From Orientallactaga sibirica (Eukaryota; Chordata; Mammalia; Rodentia; Dipodidae), in the NCBI GenBank assembly GCA_036365145.1, contig JAEOAD010000018.1, forward strand, positions 10,124,001-10,188,000: DNA of 64,000 nucleotides, given 5' to 3'. A model generated the notes under the pieces. That model had not been told where the DNA came from. It ran no database searches and saw only the letters and a list, made by a program, of their open reading frames with translations. Every line of letters starts with the position of its first letter. The first letter of the stretch is position 1. This document shows positions 22,819 through 33,500 of this stretch, in pieces. A program made the translations under genes and the position numbers.

Positions 22819-23732
22819 TTTGTATTTTTAAATCTGATGAACTCTGGCTACTTTCTACACGTTGTTATTTAGAATAAAAGACGTACTTCTTCAGTTTATT
22901 TTTTCCTGATTGTTAAAAAATGGCCTAACTTTGTACATAGTAGACCAATTTCTGAACCATCCATTTTTTAAAGCACCTCTTCATTGTACTGGCAGCATGA
23001 TACTTTAATAATTAGACAGTACAGCAGACATAAACATTTTACAGGAAACATTTTCCCTGTTCTTTGTATTATTTATTTTGATATACATAAATCTAAGCAG
23101 CAAGACTTGGAAATCAAATTTAACTAATACTGAATGAGGACTCATAAAAATGTAGTCTGTCTGTTATGATGGTAACATAACATTTACTCAATTTGTAAGC
23201 CAAAATCAAGCCAGGTTGGAATCAACCTTTCACTGCTTTTGAGAATTTAGTCTATATTTCGAGTGTTCTTTCAGTAGTTTCACTATTCTAAGCACCAAGA
23301 AAACAAGTTAAAATTGAAAAAGAGTAACAGAAAACTCTATGTAGCATGGATCACAGTTACTTTCTATCGACATACACAAGTATTTCTTCTTCATCTAAAA
23401 TGTTTCTGTAGGAAACAAGGCTGGTTTCCCTTCCACCGCTTTTCAGAGAACTAGATCATGGAAAGCTCCCTCCCACCATTCTGCAGGCCTCAACTAGTCA
23501 GCTGCTGAGTCAGAACCTCCTTGTTCTTTGCCCTGATGGGAGAAGTCCTTCTCCCTTGAAATTAATAAAGCTTCGGAAATGTTCTAATTAGAGTCTCCCT
23601 GGGGGCAGAGGCCAAAATGAAAGTGTCAAGAAGGAAAGGAGCTAGCACTGCCACAGTAGATGCAGTCAGGAAACAGGCCTTGGAGTGGCCCAGGTCATGG
23701 GTGAGCGCCTGGAGACCGTCCCACACGTGTGT
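22819..23732. other. Upstream flank of the CPEB2 CpG island
   Basis: AT-rich until about 23400, then mixed. It has the unique look of conserved upstream sequence but no recognisable element. Confidence 0.5.
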
Positions 23733-23970
23733 GCAAATTCCCACACTGAGCCTGTGTATGTGTGCAAAGACCCACACGGAGCCTATGGGTGTGTTCAAAT
23801 ACCCACACGGAGCCTATTGCGTGTGTACAAAGATCTACATGGAGCCTTTGCGTGTGTGCAAATTCCCACGCGGAGCCCTTGTGTGTGCGCAAATTCCCAC
23901 GCGGAGCCCTTGCGTGTGTGCAAATTCCCACGCGGAGCCCTTGCGTGTGTGCAAATTCCCACGCGGAGCC
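23733..23970 (+). repeat. 31-bp minisatellite, about 8 units
   Basis: Eight consecutive units of about 31 bp (one is 32 bp). The downstream units share the core gcaaattcccacgcggagcc followed by cttgcgtgtgt. Copies 1-4 are diverged (acactgagcc, acacggagcc, acatggagcc), while the right-hand copies are nearly identical. The array ends where the CpG island begins. Because 31 is not a multiple of 3 and the units lack stops, long open frames appear on both strands; I regard these as non-coding. Confidence 0.9.
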
Positions 23971-24520
23971 GTGCTCCCACCACACTGTTCCTCGTTACTG
24001 ACGGGAAAATGCTTGGTTATCCGGTCTCGGGCGCCCGTGCCGCCGGAGCAAACCCCTGCGGCGGCGGCGAGCCGGTGACAGCTCGCAACCGCACCGACGG
24101 GCTCCGGGAGGCGCCTCCGCTGCCACCGAGACCGCGCGGGGCGGGGCGGGGCAAACACACTGGCGGCACTCGTACAACCGTCACCCTCCTGGGCCTCAGT
24201 TTCCCCCGCTCGCCTGGCGACTGTAGGAGAAGCCCATCTGTCGGGCCGGCCTCTCACTACCAAGCACCGGTCAGGGGCGGCGGGGAGGAGGCGGGGCCGC
24301 TGAGGAGCGCGTGCGAGCCCAGCCCGAGGGGCCGTTGCACTGGAACTGTCTGCAGCGCCCGCGCGTGCTCCGGTCCGCGCGCACGCGCCCGGCGCTCGAG
24401 CCCCAGGGGCCGTCCCCACCCCTTTTCTCCCCTCCCCACCCCTCCCGTCCCGTCCCCGCAGAGCCGGCCGCAGGGGACACGCCGCACCCCGCGCTCTCAA
24501 CGGGAGCCCGCTGGCCAGCC

Positions 24521-24582
24521 GCATGCTAATGAGGGGCGGGGCGCGGCGGCCGCATGCTAATGAGGGGCGGGGCGCGGCAGCC
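24521..24582 (+). promoter_or_regulatory. 31-bp tandem duplication with ATGCTAAT and a GC box
   Basis: Two adjacent 31-bp copies, 24521-24551 and 24552-24582, differ at one base (gcggcggcc versus gcggcagcc). Each holds gcatgctaatgaggggcggg: an octamer-like ATGCTAAT (one change from the POU site ATGCAAAT) directly followed by an Sp1-type GC box. The pair lies about 100 bp upstream of the likely transcription start. The two near-identical copies imply a fairly recent duplication. Confidence 0.75.
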
Positions 24583-24583
24583 G

Positions 24584-24908
24584 CGAGCCCGCGCTCGGGG
24601 ACGCGCAGGGGGCGGGGCGATTGTGAGGTGGCGCTGACGCAGGTTCCGGGGTTCTTAAGCGGCCAGGGCGGCGGCGGCGGCGGCTGCTAGCGGCGCTGCC
24701 GGAGCCCCGCATCGGGAGGTGGCCGTGACCTCCGCCAGGGACGGCGGGGCCAAAGTCGGTGCCCCGGCTCAGTCACAGTGTCCCCTCGTCACTGACCACC
24801 ACTCCCCTGTCCTCCCACCACGGCCGCGCCGTCGCGGCTCCGGGGACTTCCCAGGCGGCGCAGGAGACCCGGCGCGTCTCCTCCCGCGGCCGCCCGCTCG
24901 CCCGATCC
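24584..24908 (+). promoter_or_regulatory. CPEB2: CPEB2 core promoter and 5' leader (TATA-less, GC-rich)
   Basis: A GC box (ggggcggggcg) at about 24610 is followed by tgacgcag (CRE/AP-1-like half site) near 24635 and ttcttaagcgg near 24651, then a (GGC)n run at 24668-24683. No TATA box is seen. The transcription start is probably in 24600-24680, but that is inference. From 24661 to 24908 there is no ATG, so the leader has no AUG uORF. The coding ATG at 24909 has T at -3 and A at +4, a weak context. In-frame ATGs at 25167 (A at -3) and, in the shifted frame, 26213 could serve shorter isoforms. Confidence 0.6.
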
Positions 24909-26546
24909 ATGAGGGACTTGGGGTTTGGGGTGCTGCACTCCGCCCTGCTACGCAGCAGCAGCCCCAGGGCCACCTTTGGCGGCGGGGCGTATCGCCCCTC
25001 GGCCGTCCGGCCGCCCCCCGCCACGCCCTTCGGGCCGCTCTCGCCGCCGCCGTTGCCTGTCACCGGCTTCCCGGAGGCCGCCTCCCCCTTCCCCATCCCT
25101 CAGGGCGGCGGCGGCCGGGCCCGCGCCGCTTCCTCTTCCTCCCCGCGGCCGGCGCATCCGCAGAGCATGCAGGATGAGCTGCTGCTGGGACTGACACAGC
25201 AGCCGGCGCGGCCGCTCTCGGGGGCGGCGGCCGCGGACAAGCTCCCCAGCCACCACCCCGGCGGCGGCAGCGGCGGCACGGACGCGGGTGTGACCCACCT
25301 CCTCCCCTCCCAGGACTTCAAACCGAGTCTGCACCTCCCCTCCTCCTCCTCCTCCGCCTCCTCCTGCTGCTGCCGCACCTCCTCCCCGCAGGACTTGAGT
25401 AAGCGGCCGCCGCCGCAGCCGAGCAGCCAGAAGAGGAAAGAGTTCAGCCCTCCCCAGCTTCCCCACCCTCCGGACTCGAAGCCGCCGTCGCTCCACGGCC
25501 CGGGCCGCTTCAGCTCGCCGCCGCCGCCGCCGCCGCCTGGCCCGATCTTGCAGCCCGAGCCGCTCGCCCAGCTCCCGCCGCCGTTCAGCCTCCCGCACCA
25601 GCAGCACCGCCCGCCGCAGGACTTCGCCCCGCGGCAGCGCCCGGCCGATCTGCCCCCGCTCCCGCAGCTGCCGCCTCGCCGCCCGCAGCCCCGCGGCGCC
25701 GCCACGGAGGCGCGGGGAGCCCTCGCAAGACCCCGGCCGCGGGCGAGGGCGGTGTCGCCGCCGACGCCCCCAATGCGGGCTTGGCTCTGCCGACGCCGCC
25801 GGTGAACCCCGCGCCGGGCTCCATGGAGTCTCCCAACCACCCTCTGCTCAACAGCCCCGGCAACCTCCTGCCCGGTGGGGCGCTCGGCGCGGGCGCCTTC
25901 AGCAGCCTGCAGAGCCCCGACCTTCCGCACCCGGGCGGCGGGGGCGGGGGCCCTCCGGGAGGCGCAGGGGGAGGCGGCTCCGCGTCGCCGCCGCCGCTGC
26001 CCGGCTTCGGCACCCCCTGGTCCGTGCAGACCGCGTCGCCGCCGCCCCAGCCCCAGCAGCCGCCCCAGCAGCCGCCGGCGCCTCCGCAGCAGCAGCCGCC
26101 GCCTCCCCCGCCGCCGCCGCCGCCGCAGCAGCAGCCGCCGCCTCCGCCGCCGCCGGGCTCCTCGGCTGCCACCCCGGGCGCCGGCGGGGGCGCGGGCGGC
26201 TCGCTCAGCGCCATGCCGCCGCCCAGCCCCGATTCGGAGAACGGCTTCTACCCCGGGCTGCCGTCGTCCATGAACCCGGCCTTCTTCCCGAGCTTCTCGC
26301 CCGTGTCCCCGCACGGCTGCGCGGGGCTCAGCGTGCCGGCGGGCGGGGGGCGGCGGCGGGGGCGGCGGCTTCGGGGGCCCGTTCTCGGCGGCCGCGGTGC
26401 CCCCGCCGCCCGCCATGACTCTACCGCAGCCGCAGCCCGCGCCCGCGCCGCCCAGCCGCCGCTCGCCCGTCAGCCCGCAGCTCCAGCAGCAGCACCAGGC
26501 GGCCGCAGCCTTCCTGCAGCAGAGGAACTCGTACAACCACCACCAG
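24909..26546 (+). CDS. CPEB2: CPEB2 coding exon 1 (disordered N-terminal region; two frame changes)
   Basis: CPEB2 binds U-rich CPE elements in mRNA 3'UTRs and controls cytoplasmic polyadenylation and translation; this exon supplies its N-terminal regulatory region, not the RNA-binding part. The ATG at 24909 opens MRDLGFGVLHSALL, like the long mammalian CPEB2 N-terminus as I remember it, and is the first ATG in the leader from about 24660. Seen in order: VTGFPEAASPFPIPQ, MQDELLLGLTQQ (ATG 25167), a Ser/Pro-rich stretch, PQDFAPRQRPADL, NAGLALPTPPVNP, a Pro/Gln tract (about 26041-26160), MPPPSPDSENGFYPGLPSS (ATG 26213), RRSPVSPQLQQQHQ and QRNSYNHHQ, then donor CAG|gttcgt. The family-like frame changes near 25671-25685 (one base short) and 26345-26350 (one G extra). 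Read straight, it stops at 25803-25805. The two changes cancel, giving 546 codons and phase 0. Sequence error is the likeliest cause; a real allele is possible. Confidence 0.9.
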
Positions 26547-28925
26547 GTTCGTGCTGGCCGGCTGGTGGGCGGGCGGGCGGGCGGGAGCGCTGCCGCGGGC
26601 TCCGGCCCTCCGCGGCCGTGGGAAGCGAACCCGGGCGGACGGGAGGCGAGTGGAGGCCCGAGCCGCGAACCCGGGGTCCTGCCCGCCCGCCGGGCGGAGA
26701 GGGGTGGAAGGGTTTTCTCTCCTCTCTGGACTTTGTCTCAACTGCCCAGTCCAGGATCTCTGGGAGGGCGGCTCCCAGCGCCCGGAGTGCGGAGCCGGCG
26801 GGCGCGCCCGGCTGTCAGAACCCGCGCTCCGGTCCGCCTGCCCCGCGCTGCGCCGGGCTCCGCGCTGGATGCTCGGCGCTGTTCATGTTCAGTACCGTCT
26901 AGAGGACTTGAAGGCCGGGCCACCGTTAAATCTAGTGTCTCAGCCTACACTTGTCCACGTTGGGGTGTATAAGGTGGATGTGGGAAGCGTGGATTTTGAG
27001 TGATAAGACATAATCCTGGGCAGGATTTCCCTTTATTTGTATCTTTGTATCCTTTGTGACTCAGGATCTTGCCTGCCTGCTTTTCTTTTTCTTTTTTGTT
27101 TCCTTTCCTTTCTTTGCTTTACATGCTTGTCTTGCCTTTCCTTTTTTCTTTTTTCCTTTCCTTTCCTTTCCTTTCCTTTCCTTTCCTTTCCTTTCCTTTC
27201 CTTTCCTTTCCTTTCCTTTCCTTTCTTGTGACCTCTGAGTTCGTTGACATTGATAGTTTTGTCTTTTGATGGAGTCAGCGTTTATTAGAGCGATCGTGAT
27301 TCAGGATTGTCAGGGAACCAAAACTTGAACTTCCCTTATGAATGCTTATTTCACATAAGTTCTTGTTGATCAGTTTTCAGGGGTCAACCTCTTTAAAAGC
27401 GAATAACTAACTAGATTAACGAAATTAACAGTTAACAGTTTAACCCAAGTAGCAGTTAACAGTTTGGTTGAATCATTGGTTTCTCCCTGTGAAAAGAGAA
27501 TGAGATGCATAAGGATGGAAAATATGGACGTTTGACATAATATTCTGCTTTTTCATGATCTACATAATGTTGACCAACTTACTGTGTCAGGCCCTTGTAA
27601 CTGGAAATGTGCCACTGAAATTTATAGGTAATTTTGTACCCCCAAAGTCACGATATATAGAAAATTAGCAGAACATATGCTAAGGTCCATATTTGGTTAT
27701 AATCTGCTTTCAGGCACAAACAAAACAAAACAACAAAAAAGGATCTTACCTTGGCATGTAAGAGGTCACACAGCTTTCATATGGAAAAGAACTTTGAACC
27801 CTGAGTCATTCAGTAAGCAAAATAAGGACCTCCTGCATAGAATAATTTGGCTATGGCTCCTTGAGTATGCTCTTCAGCTTTATGGAAGGAGAAAATGTAC
27901 ACTGTGTTCATAATTAGATTAACAATTAAAATACTTAAAAGTAGGTACTGTAGATCAGAATTTTTTCGGTTGACTTTTAAGAAGGGTTAATTATAGTATT
28001 TACTGAGTTTTAGTTACTTCATGGCCCATACTTCCATTGACAAAATCTTAGCACAACGTTTCTTAGAATACTAGCTGACAGAATAATTAGAACTTTTTCC
28101 TTAAAAAGCAAGTACTGTAGACTTGGGATTTTTCTATTCTTTGATGATTTTGATGACTTGCCATAGGTTCTAGATTGAAATGTACTGTACATTTGAAAAT
28201 AAATGAACTTAATGAAGATCTACTGAGATTATTAAGAATAATCAAAACCTATAGTTGTTTGTTGTTAGTACACCTCAGTGGATCCACCTATGGGTAACAT
28301 CAGATCATTGCCTAACAGTCCTTGCATAATTTAAGTGAAATAAAAAACATGTTGAAAGAAATTATATCAAAACTGCAATAAAATACCTTAAACAATGATG
28401 CATTTCCTGTACTGCCCTATCTTTAAAAGCGTTTTTAGTTCATGCAATAAAATAAATGCAGAATGATATGCCATTATTGAGTTTTAGAAATAACACAATT
28501 TGCTTGGGAAGTCTAAGGCTAAGAAGTTCACTCTCATAGCTGGAATATTTCATTTAAAAGACCATTTAATTAATAAACTCCTAGAAGAATATGTTTGCTT
28601 TAGGGATCTTCAAAGTTAATTTCATCTTAAAACATTTTTTTCATCTTTATTGTGTATACAGTTCACTTTTGAGGAAAAATTACAACATCTTATTCTAGTA
28701 ATTGTCATGAAGTATCCTGTATCATAGATAAGATGATGAAAACCTTCCTAAGAGTACATAAATATGCCACATAGTAAGAGCCTAAGACTAAGCAGTCTAG
28801 GACATATTCAGTTGGCTCTATATATTTCATATTTTTATGATGGTATGAATTCTTAGGTTGGTCTAAGATTATTTAAACTCAAAGCTCTTTAAAGCTTGCA
28901 ATTTAAAGGGATGTGTTTTCCTCAG
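26547..28925 (+). other. CPEB2: CPEB2 intron 1
   Basis: The 2379-bp intron begins gttcgt and ends ttttcctcag. Its first 380 bp are still CpG island (GC-rich with ggcgggcgggcgg repeats), followed by a polypyrimidine microsatellite at 27078-27225. The rest, 27230-28900, is AT-rich and free of any SINE I can recognise. Confidence 0.9.
27078..27225. repeat. Polypyrimidine tract with (TTTCC)n
   Basis: About 15 near-perfect 5-bp units at 27152-27225, preceded by 70 bp of irregular CT-rich sequence. Confidence 0.95.
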
Positions 28926-29207
28926 CCTCTTCTGAAACAATCTCCCTGGAGCAACCATCAAAGCAGTGGCTGGGGCACGGGAAGTATGTCCTGGGGAGCA
29001 GTGCACGGCAGAGATCACCGTAGAACTGGAAACATGGGAATTCCAGGGACTATGAATCAAATATCACCACTGAAGAAACCGTTTTCTGGTAATGTTATAG
29101 CACCACCGAAATTTACTCGCTCTACTCCATCACTGACTCCAAAATCTTGGATTGAAGATAATGTGTTCAGAACAGACAACAATAGTAATACACTCTTACC
29201 CTTACAG
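28926..29207 (+). CDS. CPEB2: CPEB2 coding exon 2
   Basis: 282 nt, 94 codons, phase 0 at both ends. The acceptor is tgttttcctcag|cct and the donor cag|gtaaga. It encodes PLLKQSPWSNHQSSGWGTG at its start, then HGRDHRRTGNMGIPG, ISPLKKPFSGN, FTRSTPSLTPKSWIEDNVF and finally NTLLPLQ. These blocks are near-invariant in vertebrate CPEB2 and similar in CPEB3/4, so the identification is secure. The segment is low-complexity linker upstream of the RNA-binding domains, rich in Ser, Pro, Asn and Gly. It follows exon 1 after a 2.4-kb intron and joins it in frame (NHHQ|PLLK). Confidence 0.96.
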
Positions 29208-30456
29208 GTAAGAATGGTATGTAATGACCTCATTTCTAATGTTAGTCTATCAAAATAGAAGTTGTGTAGTAGAGGCAGCTGTAGTAGAATAATAAAGTTA
29301 ACAAATAAAAAAATAAAGTTCTAGTTTTTAAGCATTTTATTTAATAATCAAAGGGTGAAATACTGAGGCAATTGGGAATGTAAAAAATTCCCTATAAGTA
29401 CACAGTATAAAAGAAGCTTCCAAAATATAGAAAAACCTTTTGATTCTCCCATACTGATTGAAACTTTTAATTGGTAGCTCCTTAAAAGTGCCTAATTTGG
29501 TTAATCTCTTAACAGACTAATAATACACCCAAACTACAATGTTGTGTTAATGGTAATTGTTCATAGATTTGTCTATATCAGATTTCTGTATATTGCAATT
29601 AATCTTAGTACATTTATGATTATGGTAAAATAATTTTAAGACTCCTGGAATCTAATTCAAATTTATCTTCACTGGTGACTGTTTTCTTTTTCTAAATATG
29701 GCCTAATACTTAGGGTGATTAGACAGGTGTTTTTTTTTCCCCCCTGAGGCCTGTTAATATTGTCTTGTTCTTTTATAACTACTTCAAATGAGATTTTTAC
29801 TTTCTCCCCAGACCTTTAGAGGATGGATCAAAGATTTATGATAAAAAGAACTTTGATTATTGTTTTTCTTTTCTTTTTTTCTTGGGTGGGTATGGGAAAG
29901 AGAACTGCTTATTTCTGATGAAAACTTCTATGCTATTGAAGGTGAGATCTAGTTTGCAGTTGCCAGCTTGGGGCTCAGATTCACTCCAAGATAGTTGGTG
30001 TACTGCAGCCGGAACATCCAGAATAGACCAGGTAGGCTGCACAGTGTGTGTTTTCAGGATTTGGGCTAGGAGTTTAGTATTTACATTGGGTAGGATTTAT
30101 CATTAATTTTCAATTCTGCCTATTTAAGCATATGCCAGAGAGCATTAAAGCAATTATTTTTTAAAAGTCACTTGATTTGAGCTACTATATACATATATAT
30201 ATATTTTCAAATTTAAAGATCTGTAGTACATTATGAAAGCATAATTATTTTGTTTTGGGAAAAAGGGACCAATTATGTACCCAAGAGCACCTGACTTTAA
30301 ACATCAGTTAAGCTAAACATATTCTCTCTTTTTCCAGAATTATTTGCAATCAAAGTACAAGCTCATGTGTTTACTTAACATTCAGCTTTACATTTCATGT
30401 TTTAGAACTTTCTCAAGTACATCATGTTTGTCAAAATGTCTGCTGCTTTGTCTTGA

Positions 30457-30548
30457 TATATATATATATATATATAGATATAGATATATACCTATATCTA
30501 TATATATATATGTACATGTATTATATATATATATATATATATATATAC
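30457..30548. repeat. (TA)n with internal inverted repeats
   Basis: TA runs interrupted by gata and ctat steps (tagatatagatata / tatacctatatctata), so the tract can fold back on itself. Confidence 0.9.
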
Positions 30549-33500
30549 ATACATACTCATACACACACATATATCAACTTGATTGTATGATATTTCATGT
30601 AAATTTTACTATAGATTTATCCTTTAAACTATTAAGATCTTTGTGGTTAACAAATGCCATCTTTCCTACTACAGACTGAATTTGAATGTATGTACACTTA
30701 CCCAGTGACGAGGATTCTTACAGGAGGATGTAGAAAACTCAGTCCTTACATATGAGGAGCTTTTCTTTCAGATGCCAAGTTTAACTTTAGATTTGGCATT
30801 ATGTGAGTTAGATGTATGGAGCTCTGTTATATACAGTTTAGGTACTTCCTCAATCAATTTGTCAATAGGAGCTGATATTACAAGGTCTGTCTAGGCAGCT
30901 TAATAAAAGATTTTAGAAATAGAATTGTAATGTAAAGAACTAGTATCAGCTTCGGTAATCAACCATTAGAAGTTTTAGACCGGTCCTGCCAATACTAAAT
31001 AGCTTGCCTAGGATCTTGATTTAGAAATAGTGGTGATCTCATGGAATTTACAATTTGTTATTATGTTAATGCAAGGTTGCTATCCGTCTATTTAGGTTTC
31101 CTTTTTCATTCTGTCCCAGTTCACTTCTAGATTAGTGACATCTTAATGTTAGCACTTTTATGTTATTCAAATTGTGTACATAAATAATTAGGAGATGGTA
31201 GGATGGTATGTTAGGAAAGGAAAAATCATTGTAATTATTTTGAATGTGGCAAGGGAAATAGTTTGAGACAAAAGGTTATAATAATTCTAGGTTCAGAAGC
31301 AATAGGCTCTGAATATAGCATAGACCGTCCTTATGGGGGAGGTACTTGTGAGAAAGTAGGTCACTGAGATGGTTTCAGTTGAGCTGTTGCCACCAGAGTA
31401 GATAGAGGTGCTAATGAAAGGGAAGTTTCCATACTGGGTCCTCAGATGACCAGTGTACAAGGGCTCCGGCCCTCCTACTTGAGATTTTTGGTAGGTTTAT
31501 TTTGTAGGGGGCAGGGGAGGATTTTGATAGACCTTATAGTAAGCTGCTAAGTTAGGAGGACTTGTGTACAGGTATGAAGTGAGGAAGTTAAATTCAGTGA
31601 TGGAAAATAATTAAGGATGGAAACTGAACTAAAGGAAGGTAGGGGATCCAAAACATTGTTATCTGCCCTCTTCCTCTGAAGTCTTTACAACATTGCATGA
31701 CTCAGTTTACAGTTTCATCTCTGGGTCATAGTCTCCTTGTCCCAGGGCATCTTGAGTGGAGTCAAGTCTGTCTTACACATTTTCAGATCCATTTTGACAA
31801 CTTCTTTTCCTCCCTGGTCCCTCATATCCAACCCTTACCCTTCATTTTGTATAAAATAAGGGCCTTGAGCTCCTGGGAAGAGGGGTCTGAGGCCTTGATC
31901 TAGCCAGTTCAGGTGATATATGATCTTCCTTCCTGCCACCTCTACATACTCAGAGGGCCCTTCTTATACATACCTTGTTTTGAGGTTTCATCTTCCCATG
32001 AAAAGTTTGTATTAAAGTTGAGGTTCCTAAAAATATAACAGCTGTAGACTGAAACTGGTACTTCAAAACTTTGAGTAGTTCCTTATTATCTGGCAAAATT
32101 TATGAAAATTATAGAAAATAATCACTTAAATATGTTGGGAGAGTATTTTCATTTTGTCAACCATGTTTTAACATTAGTAATTTTCATTGTCAAGTGCATT
32201 TAAAAACATTTAATTTACTTCTTTTAAAGTAGATTAGCTCTATAGTATAATATAGTATAGAACTAGTTTCTTAAGTCTTATACCTGCATAAAAGGCTTGA
32301 CCTATATCAAGATCTGAACATCTAATTGAATTCACTAAATGGAAGAGTTTCATAGGTTGCTTTTTATTTGTTGTAAGTAAAATTTGGGGGTTGGAACCTC
32401 TTATTTTAAATGTTTCTAATGGAAAATCTTCAAATTTAAAAAGAGCATCTGTAAATTCTTGTGCATATTCTTGACTTTAAAATGATTGTTGAGGTATTTC
32501 TATTGATTTACTTTAGGCTACTTTTTTTCTTTATTTTATTGATGTTGTTTTTGCTTTTTCAGAAAAGTATCTTGCTTTAGAGTTTGGGCTGGTCTCAAAC
32601 TCATGATCTGCCTGTTTCATGGGTCCTGCAGAAGGGTAACATTAGGTCAACCAAAATGGTTTCACTTTAAAACACTTTCAACTAGTCTTCCTTGCAATTA
32701 TATTCACAAACGTGATTTTTAATTATCTAAAATTAAGTTTTAAATGAAATTTAAATTTCAACATGTTCATTCATGCTGGAATATTCTTAATGGTAAATAT
32801 ACTTTGAACTGAGGTTGTTATCATTTAGGTTTTTATATGTAGCACTTCCCAGTTCCCTGTTAACAAAGCAGATGCATGCAACTGTGATTCAGCCTATGTA
32901 GCCTGTCAATGCAAGTTGGCCTGTTAACTTGCTGGGAAGTAATCAGTACAATGTGTTCAATTCTGAATTTTTGCTGTATATCACTTGCATTAACTACCTT
33001 GAGTTAATTGGTGATACTTTCTGCCAATCTGAATATCCAAGCTATTAATATGTGTCAATCACAATTTGGAGATTTTGTTTTAGAACACAATATTTTTTGA
33101 ATATTTATTTACTTTATACAGAAGCAGAATATATAGGGGTAGAGCAAATTCATTGTTTCACCCAATGTAGCACTCCTTCATTTCTGTTTCTTCAGGAACA
33201 TAAGTGAAGACCTGGGTGCTCTTTAGATTTGCACATTCACAGGAAATGAAACAATACCCTTTTGTATGTATATTGAAGTCATGGTTGCTTTCTTTATGAC
33301 TCCTGGCTCATCTCTTTAATTATACTTGGAATATTTTCTGCTTACTTCTCTTTTTCCCCCTATGGCTAATGTCTAGGTTTAAGAAAAGTAATAAGGTAGG
33401 TTATAAGAGGTTATACTTTTTCTAATATTCTAGTTTGGTGTTTTTTTCCCCCTGCTTGTTACTGTAGGAATCTGTAATTGCATTTTCTAGAATCCCATTT

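Larger units (their letters stand above)
23990..26930. other. CpG island over the CPEB2 promoter and exon 1
   Basis: Base composition switches sharply from AT-rich to very GC-rich near 23990, with dense CpG through exon 1 and the first 400 bp of intron 1. Repeated GC boxes occur upstream (for example ggggcggggcggggc at about 24137). This is typical of an unmethylated housekeeping or developmental promoter. A divergent transcript on the - strand is possible, as at many such islands, but nothing in the sequence proves it. Confidence 0.85.

Noticed and set aside
23695..24524. - strand open frames (96, 62 and 229 codons) over the same repeat
   Set aside because: Same artefact on the other strand; repeated WEFAHTQGLRVGI-like units come from the DNA repeat, not a protein family.
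23685..24560. 291-codon open frame over the minisatellite and island edge
   Set aside because: It depends on a stop-free 31-bp repeat read in rotating frames, then GC-rich sequence. No known domain; repeat-derived peptide only.
24719..25177. 152-codon frame overlapping the CPEB2 start, possible uORF
   Set aside because: It opens with GTG, not ATG. The leader has no ATG before 24909, and the frame is Pro/Arg-rich GC noise.
25100..26536. 478-codon open frame on the - strand across CPEB2 exon 1
   Set aside because: It is antisense to a GC-rich exon whose Pro/Ala/Gly codons give few stops in any frame. It is low-complexity Arg/Gly/Ala, matches nothing, and the sense strand has conserved CPEB2 blocks.
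27037..27269. Three overlapping 60-66-codon Phe/Leu/Ser/Pro frames
   Set aside because: All are readings of the (TTTCC)n pyrimidine tract.
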